A stretch of 5,348 nucleotides of DNA, from NCBI GenBank assembly GCA_003647385.1, contig QMMT01000188.1, positions 1 through 5,348 on the forward strand, in the 5' to 3' direction. The notes under the pieces are model-generated. The model had not been told where the DNA came from. It worked only from the letters and a program-made list of their open reading frames with translations, and did no database searches. Shown piece after piece: positions 1 to 5,348 of this stretch. A program made the position numbers and the translations under genes. This stretch comes from Deltaproteobacteria bacterium. GTDB taxonomy: Bacteria; Desulfobacterota; Desulfobacteria; Desulfobacterales; Desulfobacteraceae. The first letter of the stretch is position 1. Every line of letters starts with the position of its first letter.

Positions 1-174
1 GAAGATGACAGTCTGCCGGAAAGATTAACCCAAACACCTGCACCAACAGGACCTGCCAAAGGCTGTGTCTGCCATGTGGAAAGTATGTTGGACGAATATT
101 ATGAGGTCCGAGGGTGGACACAAAAAGGTATTCCAAAGGAAGCTTTGCTTGATCGACTTGGGCTATTAAAATAA
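1..174 (+). CDS. Aldehyde ferredoxin oxidoreductase family protein, C-terminal end (5' truncated by window)
   Basis: Frame 1 is open from the first base to a double stop (TAA TAA at 172-177), giving 57 residues. The stretch contains LPERL, then GPAKG, then MLDEYYEVRGW and GIP, and ends in a DRLGLL-type tail. This is the usual C-terminal signature of the longer AOR-family enzymes: tungsten- or molybdenum-pterin, 4Fe-4S proteins that oxidise aldehydes or related substrates with ferredoxin-like acceptors. The metal-binding and Fe-S regions lie outside the window, so the substrate cannot be inferred. A MoaD-like gene starts 11 nt after the stop, a common AOR operon arrangement. This tail differs from that of the second AOR at 2825-4552, which ends in LPEMF and PPHN motifs, so the two belong to different subfamilies rather than being recent copies. 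The family call is firm; anything narrower is inference. Confidence 0.85.
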   Translation, partial: EDDSLPERLTQTPAPTGPAKGCVCHVESMLDEYYEVRGWTQKGIPKEALLDRLGLLK

Positions 175-185
175 TAAGATCAATC

Positions 186-416
186 ATGTACATCAACGTA
201 AAACTATACGGTGATCTGAAAACTCATGCTCTTGGTGATAAAAATCAATTTGAAATAATAATAGATCCAGGAGCCACTCTTGAAAATATCTTTAGATTAT
301 TTGCTATTTCAGAAGAAAATTGTGTTTCTTTAATCAATGGTCGACGTGTTAATAAAGAGGTTTATTTTAAAGAAAAGGATACACTTGTCTTGTTTCCACA
401 AATATGTGGAGGATAA
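186..416 (+). CDS. MoaD/ThiS-family sulfur carrier protein
   Basis: This is a 76-residue protein, the usual size for a beta-grasp ubiquitin-like sulfur carrier, ending in Cys-Gly-Gly. The terminal Gly-Gly is the functional signature: in the family it is adenylated by a MoeB/ThiF-type E1 enzyme, converted to a thiocarboxylate, and used to donate sulfur. The layout fits the fold: an N-terminal strand (VKLYGDL), a helix region around residues 31-40, a turn (INGRRV, about 50-55), then a late strand with DTLVLFP before the tail. It lies 11 nt behind the AOR gene, so it probably serves molybdopterin/tungstopterin dithiolene formation for that enzyme. A thiamine role (ThiS) or another sulfur-transfer role is less likely in this context. 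The ATG at 186 is the only sensible start. Its ribosome-binding site is weak, consistent with translational coupling to the AOR gene. No MoeB/ThiF partner follows in the window. Confidence 0.88.
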   Translation: MYINVKLYGDLKTHALGDKNQFEIIIDPGATLENIFRLFAISEENCVSLINGRRVNKEVYFKEKDTLVLFPQICGG

Positions 417-743
417 TTTCAGACTTGGCCTGTGGATGGATCATGCTAACTGCAAATGATAAAAAATATGAATCGTATTTATCTTATAACATCAAAAGAA
501 TCATCAGTAATATAGATCTATATGATAAAATAAGAACCTTAGTTGCATTTTTTATTAGCGACTATTGATGGTATTAGTTCCCACGAGGAAAATTTTAAAT
601 TGAGTGACAACTACCAAAAGAAGTGCTGGGTGCTCAGCATCAAGACGATGGTGAGAACTATAACGTGAATCCATGCTTTTTTTCTGAAAATGCCAACCAC
701 AATATCTGCTATCTTTAATTTCTATATGTAATGGAGACTTGAT
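417..743. other. AT-rich intergenic stretch without a convincing gene
   Basis: This 327-nt stretch separates the plus-strand moaD-like gene from the 3' end of the minus-strand membrane gene, so it is where convergent transcription must end. I see no strong stem-loop with a T-tract. The clearest inverted repeat is TGCTG/CAGCA around 625-640, which has no U-tract. No tRNA or tandem repeat was recognised. It contains a doubtful 41-codon plus-strand ORF (443-568) and, on the minus strand, a 62-codon stop-free stretch (558-743) in the frame of the membrane gene. Neither resembles a family I can name. Confidence 0.6.
443..568 (+). CDS. Possible small ORF, 41 residues, unknown
   Basis: An ATG 26 nt after the moaD-like stop opens a 41-codon frame ending in TGA. 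The product starts MLTANDKKYESYL and is rich in Lys, Tyr and Ile, with a hydrophobic end (LVAFFISDY). A weak GGATGGA lies just before the ATG. The same frame is open upstream into the end of the moaD-like gene. I do not recognise the product. It could be a short downstream cistron of the AOR-MoaD unit, the eroded start of a gene that once followed it, or chance in AT-rich DNA. Chance is a serious possibility at this length. Confidence 0.18.
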   Translation: MLTANDKKYESYLSYNIKRIISNIDLYDKIRTLVAFFISDY

Positions 744-1112
744 TCATTTAATTACGCGTTTCTTTTTTAAAAAAACAGCATAGACAAGTAAATTTAAAAT
801 CAATACCCCTAATCCGAGGAGAATCTGAACCTGCCGAGTCAGCCCGTCAGGGTAAATCACTGTTAATAAATAATGTTGGATAAACCCTTGATTATAACCG
901 CTTTGCCCTGCCAGGACTCTGAAATGGTTTTCCATGGGGGTCAGGGGACAGATCCATCCGAAAAATTCAATCAGCACCGCCCAGAAAATCGCAGGAATGT
1001 GCAGCCATGGCATCCATTTTTTGTAAAACACGAGCAAACCGCCGAATACCACAAATAGAATAAACGCAAAATGCACCATCAAAATGCTGTTTGCAAAAAT
1101 AAGGTGAATCAC
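744..1112 (-). CDS. DUF2784-type small integral membrane protein
   Basis: The product is 122 residues from the start chosen here and matches the DUF2784 pattern as I remember it. In order it has an N-terminal hydrophobic segment with HFAFILFVVFGGLLVF, WLHIPAIFWAVLIEFFGW, the motif CPLTPMENHFR, then GYNQGFIQHYLL and YPDGLTR, and a last hydrophobic helix (LLGLGVLILNLLVYAVF) before a Lys/Arg-rich cytoplasmic-type tail. This predicts about three to four membrane segments in the inner membrane. The function of the family is unknown. The frame extends to a GTG at 1142 (132 residues), but that start has no ribosome-binding site. The GTG at 1110-1112 is preceded by AGGAAGG (1121-1127) with an 8-nt spacer and gives the family's usual leader of about 13 residues before the first conserved His. 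The gene stands alone; hisD ends about 330 nt upstream in the same direction. Confidence 0.82.
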   Translation of the reverse strand: MIHLIFANSILMVHFAFILFVVFGGLLVFYKKWMPWLHIPAIFWAVLIEFFGWICPLTPMENHFRVLAGQSGYNQGFIQHYLLTVIYPDGLTRQVQILLGLGVLILNLLVYAVFLKKKRVIK

Positions 1113-1210
1113 AACAATCACCTTCCTGTAATAATTAAACACAATACCATTACAAATCTTTCTTTCACATTTAATATTGAAATTGAAGAGGGAACTTCTG
1201 GCATGAAATT

Positions 1211-1216
1211 TATAAT
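1211..1216 (+). promoter_or_regulatory. Possible -10 element (TATAAT)
   Basis: A perfect TATAAT lies 30 nt before the ATG of the 1247 mini-ORF, which would give a leader of about 25 nt. No good -35 hexamer sits at 16-18 nt spacing: the TTGAAG at 1183-1188 is 22 nt away and the TTGAAA at 1177-1182 is 28 nt away. In AT-rich DNA a lone TATAAT is weak evidence. Confidence 0.25.
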
Positions 1217-1246
1217 ATCCTTTTAAAAATAAAATTAGGAGTGTTT

Positions 1247-1282
1247 ATGAAAAATTTAATGCTACCTGTTAATATGCTTTGA
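1247..1282 (+). CDS. Mini-ORF of 11 codons with strong ribosome-binding site (leader peptide or decayed gene start)
   Basis: The ATG at 1247 follows AGGAG (1237-1241) with an ideal 5-nt spacer and encodes MKNLMLPVNML before TGA. Such a good initiation region on such a short frame suggests a leader peptide or the surviving 5' end of a broken gene. A shift into frame 0 after about codon 4 would read on through CYLLICFDFDNHKK to a TAA at 1323-1325, immediately before the ATG of the next mini-ORF. A one-base change could therefore have split a short gene coupled to the next one. The product is not recognised. Confidence 0.25.
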   Translation: MKNLMLPVNML

Positions 1283-1325
1283 TTTTGATAATCACAAAAA
1301 AGACCAACCAGCAAAGGAGAAATAA

Positions 1326-1412
1326 ATGGATCTACCCAATTTAAGACGCGAAACTATTTACGTAATGCCGGCAGCTGATCAAATCATGTTTAACAGATAT
1401 CAGAAATATTGA
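1326..1412 (+). CDS. Mini-ORF of 28 codons with strong ribosome-binding site, unknown
   Basis: The ATG at 1326 follows AAGGAG (1314-1319) with a 6-nt spacer, and the triplet just before it is TAA in the same frame, a stop-start junction typical of coupled genes. The 28 residues begin MDLPNLRRETIYVMPAADQ and end RYQKY before TGA (1410-1412). The sequence looks protein-like, with little low-complexity bias, but I cannot assign a family. It may be a true small protein, or the first codons of a gene whose remainder was lost when the region joined the 3' end of hisD, 33 nt further on. No terminator follows. Confidence 0.3.
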   Translation: MDLPNLRRETIYVMPAADQIMFNRYQKY

Positions 1413-1445
1413 TACGAAATTCTTGATTCAAATTTTAAAGACAAA

Positions 1446-2747
1446 TCACTCTTTTTTTCGTATTTTTACCGAATTGGCATGGGCGGTCAGCCCTTCGGTT
1501 TCAGCCAGCCGGATTACATCGTCTGCTTCTTTTTTAAAGGCGGCTTTGGAATAATGAATCAAACTGGTTTTTTTTGTGAAATGCTCAACGCTTAACGCTG
1601 AAGAGAATCGTGCTGTCCCGGCAGTCGGCAGGACATGGTTGGGGCCAGCAATATAATCTCCCATGGCTTCAGGGGTATACGACCCTAAAAACAGAGCACC
1701 GGCATTCTGTATCCGGTCGATATAATCAAAGGGGTCCTTGACAATCAGCTCAAGGTGTTCAGGTGCAAGGCGGTTGGAAAGTTCGATTCCGGTTTCAATG
1801 TCCGGCACCAGCATAACAGCACCGAAATGCTTGATTGACTGTTTGGCAATATCTTTTCTGGGCAATTTTTCAATCTGTTTTTCTAAGGCTGCTATTGTAT
1901 CTTTTGCAAGACCTTCAGAATCTGTCACAAGTATGGAAGATGCCATGACATCATGTTCTGCCTGGGACAGGAGATCTGCTGCCAGAAATTCTGGGTCTGC
2001 ATGTTTGTCTGCAATAATCAGTATTTCACTGGGGCCTGCGATCATATCAATTCCGACTGTTCCTGAAACAATTTTCTTTGCAAGGGTGACATAGATATTG
2101 CCGGGACCGACAATTACGTCCACTTTTGGGACTGTTTTGGTTCCATAGGCAAGTGCCCCTATGGCCCAGGCACTCCCTGCTTTAAAAACAGAAGTAATCC
2201 CGATTCTTTGGGCGGCAGCAAGAATATACGGGTTGATCTCACCATTTTCCATGGGCGGGGTCATCAGGTTAATGGAAGAGACACCGGCTGTCTTTGCCGG
2301 AATGCCTCCCATCAACACGGATGATACCAGGGGGGTTTTGCCTCCTTTTGCTCCGGGTGCATAAACACCTGCAGCACTCACCGGTTTTACAAGCTGCCCC
2401 ACCATAACACCTTTTCTCGGTGTATCTATCCATGAGTTTTCTTTTTGTTTTAAATGAAAATATTCAAGTTGATTCACTGACCGGTCAAGAGTTTTTAAAA
2501 ATGATGCTTCAACATTTTTTAATGCGACATCAAACTCTTTTGGAGTGACTTTCAATGAGTCGATGGTGACCTTCTTTGAATCAAATTTATTGGTATACTC
2601 AACAAGGGCTTCATCCCCCCTTGTTTTGATGTCATCTAAATAGAGTTCAACCATCTTCTGATCCTGCTTTGAGAATCCTAAACCCCGTTCTATGGTCTTT
2701 TCCACTCTTTTTTCTGCATCCTTGGAAGGATATTGGTATATTTTCAT
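1446..2747 (-). CDS. hisD: Histidinol dehydrogenase
   Basis: HisD is the cytosolic, zinc-dependent, NAD+-linked enzyme that performs the last two steps of histidine synthesis, oxidising L-histidinol via histidinal to L-histidine. The product is 433 residues, a normal length. Family blocks appear in order: GVYAPGAKGG (about 127-136), VGPGNIYVTLAKK (213-225), IDMIAGPSEI (233-242), LLSQAEHD, LAPEHLEL, GDYIAGPNHVLPT and EGLTAH. The four zinc ligands are present (Gln262, His265, Asp364, His423), as is the catalytic Glu330-His331 pair, by correspondence with Gln259, His262, Asp360, His419, Glu326 and His327 of the E. coli enzyme. It should be active. The frame can start at a TTG at 2759, but the ATG at 2745-2747 gives MKIYQYPSKD, has a modest GGAA 8 nt upstream, and is preferred. 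No other his gene is nearby. The AOR terminator hairpin lies only about 20 nt upstream of the start, so how the gene is transcribed is unclear. Confidence 0.97.
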   Translation of the reverse strand: MKIYQYPSKDAEKRVEKTIERGLGFSKQDQKMVELYLDDIKTRGDEALVEYTNKFDSKKVTIDSLKVTPKEFDVALKNVEASFLKTLDRSVNQLEYFHLKQKENSWIDTPRKGVMVGQLVKPVSAAGVYAPGAKGGKTPLVSSVLMGGIPAKTAGVSSINLMTPPMENGEINPYILAAAQRIGITSVFKAGSAWAIGALAYGTKTVPKVDVIVGPGNIYVTLAKKIVSGTVGIDMIAGPSEILIIADKHADPEFLAADLLSQAEHDVMASSILVTDSEGLAKDTIAALEKQIEKLPRKDIAKQSIKHFGAVMLVPDIETGIELSNRLAPEHLELIVKDPFDYIDRIQNAGALFLGSYTPEAMGDYIAGPNHVLPTAGTARFSSALSVEHFTKKTSLIHYSKAAFKKEADDVIRLAETEGLTAHANSVKIRKKE

Positions 2748-2765
2748 AAAAGGTTCCAAAATGTT

Positions 2766-2799
2766 AAAAAAATAAGGGCAGATCGTCTGCCCTTATTTT
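2766..2799 (-). terminator. Rho-independent terminator of the AOR gene
   Basis: A perfect 14-bp inverted repeat (2769-2782 pairing with 2786-2799) encloses the 3-nt loop TCG; the core is AAGGGCAGA/TCTGCCCTT. Read on the minus strand it begins 25 nt after the AOR stop codon and runs into a T-tract (A-run at 2766-2771 on plus), the classic intrinsic terminator layout. The outer arms are A/T-only, so the T-tract overlaps the stem. It lies just 18 nt before the hisD start codon, so it could also act as a leader hairpin or attenuator for hisD. Confidence 0.8.
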
Positions 2800-2824
2800 A
2801 ATTGAATGTTATGAATTGTTTTTT

Positions 2825-4552
2825 TTAAAAGCTAAGGGTTTTTGACAATTCATCTAAAGTAAAATCCCATGTTGTGTTATGGGGTGGGAATGTTTCATTA
2901 AACATTTCCGGAAGCTGATCATCAACTTTGGTGAACCCGGCTCTCCTGTTAAATTCCTTTTCATCGTTCAAAGTGGATTTCCCAAGAGCAACAACATCAT
3001 CCGGCGTGAGCGACAGTCCATACCTTGCGTTAAGCATATCTACAATGGTCGGAACCCCATCTTCATCATCAAGGATGGCAAAGGCAATAAACAGACATAG
3101 TCCTGCAGCATCAATGGCTGCTGTGGCGATTTGTAGATTCTGGGAAAGCTCGATATTGCCTTCTTTTTTGCAGGGGTCGATGGTTCCGCCGACATCCAGA
3201 ATATTGGCTGTAACGCCGTATCCAGCTGTATGATCCGCCCCCATGGGAGTTGTGGCATAAGTGACCCCTTGGCCTTTACAGGATCTTGGGTCATAGGCCG
3301 GCAGGGACTGTTTTTTTACCACAGGGACCCGGTCTACGCCCAGGGCATCGCCTGTGAACACAGCACCACTGCCTATGATTTTTCCTTCAGATGTATACTC
3401 ACCTACTTTTGACAGGAGATCTATGGCAGCCTTGCCGTCTCCCCATGGAATCATCCCGCCTTCCATGGCAATGCCTATAGTGACACCCATTTCAATGGTA
3501 TCAAGGCCGAAATCATCACACAGCCTGTCCAGCATGGCAATATCATCCAGGTCTTTGATGGTGGTATGGGCACCAAATGCCCAGATGGTTTCATATTCAA
3601 ATCCGGTAGTAAGAACCTTGCCGTCTTTATCATGATAGACATTGGAGCATTTAATCACGCATCCCGGGTGGCAGCCTTCGGAAACAACACCGCCTCTTTG
3701 CTCAATGAGCTCAGACATTTTTTCACCGCTGATATCCTGGGCATGATCAAATCGGCCGGATCTGAAGTTTTTGGTAGGGAAAGCACCGGCTTCATTTACC
3801 AGATTGACCAGAACTGCCGTACCATAGGAAGGCAGCCCTTCTCCGGATACAGGATGGTTTCTTAGCATGTCCACCCATCTTTTGTTGGCGGCTTTAAAGG
3901 CTTCCTTGTCTTTGACTTCAATTTTGGGCGCACCTTTATCATCCACAACGATGGCCTTGATTTTTTTGGATCCCATTACGGCACCAAGTCCTCCTCTGCC
4001 ATGGGCGCGTCCCGGTCTTCCGTTCAGGTCGGCCTGGTTCATACTGGCCCCTTTGAGGCATTGTTCACCTGCCTGACCAATACTGATAACAGCAACATTT
4101 TTACCGTATTTTTGCCATAGTGTTTCCATGACCTCATAATTGCCTTTTTTCACCAGATCTCCTGCCGGAAAGATTTCGACCCCATCATTGTTAATCACAA
4201 TAATACTGAAGTCATCTTCGGCTGGCTTATCTTCAAGAATCAGGGCGGTAATGCCCAGTTTAGCCAGTTTCTGGGCAGCATATCCGCCGGAATTACTCTC
4301 TTTAATACCGCCGGTGAGCGGTGATTTTGCACCCGCGGACAGTCTGCCTGAATTGGCTGCAGGCGATCCTGTGAGAAGTCCCGGAGAAAAGATCAATTTG
4401 TTTGCTTTCCCCAGCGCATGACAGGTCGCCGGTACTTCATCCAGTATCATTTTGGATGTGAGTGCACGCCCCCCAAGACCTTCATAAGCTTTCGGTACTT
4501 CTTCAAAACCAAAGGTTCTTTCTTTGGTGTTTACCCTTAAAAGTTTTCCCAT
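2825..4552 (-). CDS. Aldehyde ferredoxin oxidoreductase family protein (tungsten/molybdenum-pterin enzyme)
   Basis: This complete 575-residue AOR-family enzyme is slightly shorter than the archaeal AOR of about 605 residues. The N-terminal domain carries GRLSAGAKSPLTGG (69-82), then YAAQKLAKLGI (91-101), and NGRPGRAHGRGGLGAVMGSKKIKA (177-200), typical pterin-binding and domain-linking signatures. Fe-S cluster ligands are visible as Cys294, Cys298 and Cys302 (CHPGCVIKC) and Cys486 in AAGLCLF. FEYETIW (318-324) and GADH (His441) match the Glu and His near the metal in the P. furiosus enzyme. There is no signal peptide, so it is probably cytoplasmic and uses ferredoxin or a similar partner. Expected chemistry is aldehyde to carboxylate, possibly the reverse; the substrate and metal are not deducible. 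The ATG at 4552 has a strong AAGGAGG at 5-nt spacing. It follows rtcB by 34 nt, suggesting co-transcription, and ends before a terminator. Confidence 0.95.
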   Translation of the reverse strand: MGKLLRVNTKERTFGFEEVPKAYEGLGGRALTSKMILDEVPATCHALGKANKLIFSPGLLTGSPAANSGRLSAGAKSPLTGGIKESNSGGYAAQKLAKLGITALILEDKPAEDDFSIIVINNDGVEIFPAGDLVKKGNYEVMETLWQKYGKNVAVISIGQAGEQCLKGASMNQADLNGRPGRAHGRGGLGAVMGSKKIKAIVVDDKGAPKIEVKDKEAFKAANKRWVDMLRNHPVSGEGLPSYGTAVLVNLVNEAGAFPTKNFRSGRFDHAQDISGEKMSELIEQRGGVVSEGCHPGCVIKCSNVYHDKDGKVLTTGFEYETIWAFGAHTTIKDLDDIAMLDRLCDDFGLDTIEMGVTIGIAMEGGMIPWGDGKAAIDLLSKVGEYTSEGKIIGSGAVFTGDALGVDRVPVVKKQSLPAYDPRSCKGQGVTYATTPMGADHTAGYGVTANILDVGGTIDPCKKEGNIELSQNLQIATAAIDAAGLCLFIAFAILDDEDGVPTIVDMLNARYGLSLTPDDVVALGKSTLNDEKEFNRRAGFTKVDDQLPEMFNETFPPHNTTWDFTLDELSKTLSF

Positions 4553-4557
4553 TTTTT

Positions 4558-4564
4558 CCTCCTT
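4558..4564 (-). promoter_or_regulatory. Strong ribosome-binding site of the AOR gene
   Basis: On the minus strand AAGGAGG lies 5 nt before the ATG at 4550-4552. It fixes that start codon even though the frame stays open upstream through the end of rtcB. No promoter is apparent in the 34-nt rtcB-AOR gap. Confidence 0.8.
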
Positions 4565-4586
4565 GGCAAGGGTTAATAAAAAAGGT

Positions 4587-5348
4587 CTATCTTCTTTTTT
4601 TTCGTCGTTTTCTTCTGCCGGGCGGCGCCATTTTTACCAGTTTTGGTTCAAATTTTGCCACAATTTCAACAAGATCTTTTTGTTGATCCATAACAGCTTC
4701 AATATTTTTATATGCCATGGGTATTTCATCAAGTCCAGCAGAAATCAGCGTTATCTCTTTTTTTTGTAAAATATCCTGTAAATCTTTAAAACAAAACTGC
4801 TTCATGGCAGCCGTCCGGCTCATTCGCCGCCCAGCCCCATGGGCCGCGGACTTTAAGGCATCATCATTGCCAAGTCCCCGGACAATGAATCCCGGATCAG
4901 CCATGGACCCCGGGATGACCCCTAAAGTTCCTAAACCTGCCGGTGTTGCCCCTTTACGATGGACAATGACAGAGCGTAACCCTATTTTTTCCTTCCAGGC
5001 AAAATTATGGTGATTCTCTATGGTTGCAATGGGCTTTTCTCCCATAAATCCCAATACAGCATTATGAATAATTTCATGGCTGGCAGATGCATATCTTCCC
5101 ATGAGTTCCATGGCCAAAAAATATTCAACGCCTTCCTGGCTTCTCATGTCCAGCCAGGCGAGATTAATTAATGGTTTGCCAAGTTCGGGATGAAGCCTTT
5201 ATGAAAGCTTTGAGTAATTGCTTGATATACTGGCTCCGGCACTCCTGCTGCCCAAGTGGGTGAGAAGTGCCAGTAATTCACCTGACTTTAAGCCGATATC
5301 ATCCCGGGCCAGGCTAAGTTTCCCAAACTCTGCAAAATGATTTCCTGA
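4587..5348 (-). pseudogene. rtcB: RNA-splicing ligase RtcB, 3' part, interrupted by an in-frame stop (5' end outside window)
   Basis: RtcB is the GTP- and Mn-dependent ligase that joins 2',3'-cyclic-phosphate (or 3'-phosphate) RNA ends to 5'-OH ends. One frame reads from the window edge to TAG at 4587-4589. In order it shows GNHFAE (metal-ligand His), THLGSRS in place of the usual HSGSRG, then TAA at 5199-5201. It continues in the same frame with LHPELGK, LAWLD, ENHHNFAW (metal-ligand His), VHRKGATPAG, PGSM, HGAGRRMSR (the His that is guanylylated) and GLDEIPMAYK. Homology runs straight through the TAA with no frameshift, so one nonsense change (for example from AAA or CAA) explains it. The downstream ATG at 5147 has no ribosome-binding site and would give only the C-terminal 186 residues without the first metal ligands. 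The product ends in a very basic tail (GRRKRRKKRR). A sequencing error is the main alternative to true inactivation. Confidence 0.8.

Larger units (their letters stand above)
1113..1445. other. Intergenic stretch with plus-strand mini-ORFs and possible promoter
   Basis: This stretch of about 330 nt lies between two minus-strand genes, hisD and the DUF2784 gene. It holds no ORF of normal size. On the minus strand it carries the AGGAAGG ribosome-binding site of the DUF2784 gene (1121-1127). On the plus strand it holds a perfect TATAAT (1211-1216) and two very short ORFs with strong Shine-Dalgarno sequences, listed separately. No convincing hisD terminator was found just below 1446. No tRNA or other structured RNA was recognised. 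Confidence 0.6.

Noticed and set aside
625..640. TGCTG/CAGCA inverted repeat as a terminator for the moaD-like gene
   Set aside because: The 5-bp stem is weak, no T-tract follows, and it lies more than 200 nt after the stop codon.
873..1058. 61-codon plus-strand ORF opposite the DUF2784 gene
   Set aside because: It is antisense to the conserved CPLTPMEN region and has no ribosome-binding site or family features.
1199..1214. Possible sigma-54 promoter (TGGCATG, 4 nt, TTATA)
   Set aside because: The -24 half fits well, but the nearly invariant GC of the -12 element is replaced by AT.
1410..1412. TGA after the 28-codon mini-ORF as a selenocysteine codon
   Set aside because: The frame continues only into the antisense of hisD, and no SECIS-like hairpin was seen directly after the TGA.
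2928..3233. Plus-strand ORFs of 70-100 codons opposite the AOR gene, and similar ones opposite hisD and rtcB
   Set aside because: They are antisense shadows of clearly conserved genes, low in complexity and rich in Ser/Pro, with no recognisable motifs.
4587..5147. The downstream part of rtcB as a separate 186-residue gene
   Set aside because: The ATG lies inside conserved RtcB sequence, has no ribosome-binding site, and homology continues upstream in the same frame past the stop.

Overview
The window looks like a bacterial chromosome fragment of moderate to low GC. It carries tungsten/molybdenum aldehyde ferredoxin oxidoreductase (AOR) family genes beside ordinary housekeeping genes. Two AOR-family genes, one with a MoaD-like sulfur-carrier gene directly behind it, suggest an anaerobe. 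A sulfate-reducing Desulfobacterota-type organism is my guess from gene content; no rRNA or other marker is present to prove it.

Layout: (1) 1-416, plus strand: the last 57 codons of an AOR-family gene, then 11 nt later a complete 76-residue ubiquitin-like sulfur carrier ending in Gly-Gly. (2) 417-743: AT-rich DNA with only a doubtful 41-codon ORF and a 62-codon open stretch on the other strand. (3) 744-1112, minus strand: a small membrane protein of the DUF2784 type. (4) 1113-1445: no large gene, but two very short plus-strand ORFs with excellent ribosome-binding sites, which look like a decayed or miniature operon. (5) 1446-2747, minus strand: a complete histidinol dehydrogenase gene (hisD) with all catalytic and zinc residues. 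(6) 2766-2799: a perfect 14-bp hairpin with a T-tract, the terminator of the next gene, only about 20 nt from the hisD start codon. (7) 2825-4552, minus strand: a second, complete AOR-family gene of 575 codons. (8) 4587-5348, minus strand: the 3' part of rtcB (RNA ligase), running off the right edge and interrupted by an in-frame TAA.

How the genes fit together: the left AOR and the MoaD-like carrier form a plausible operon in which the carrier would supply dithiolene sulfur for the metal-pterin cofactor. The right AOR has a strong ribosome-binding site 34 nt behind rtcB, so the two were probably co-transcribed. hisD stands alone, with no other histidine gene in view, immediately after the AOR terminator. 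The least ordinary observations are the broken rtcB, the tight terminator-hisD junction and the plus-strand mini-ORFs at 1247-1412. I found no clear evidence of a new multi-gene system, CRISPR array, mobile element or RNA gene.
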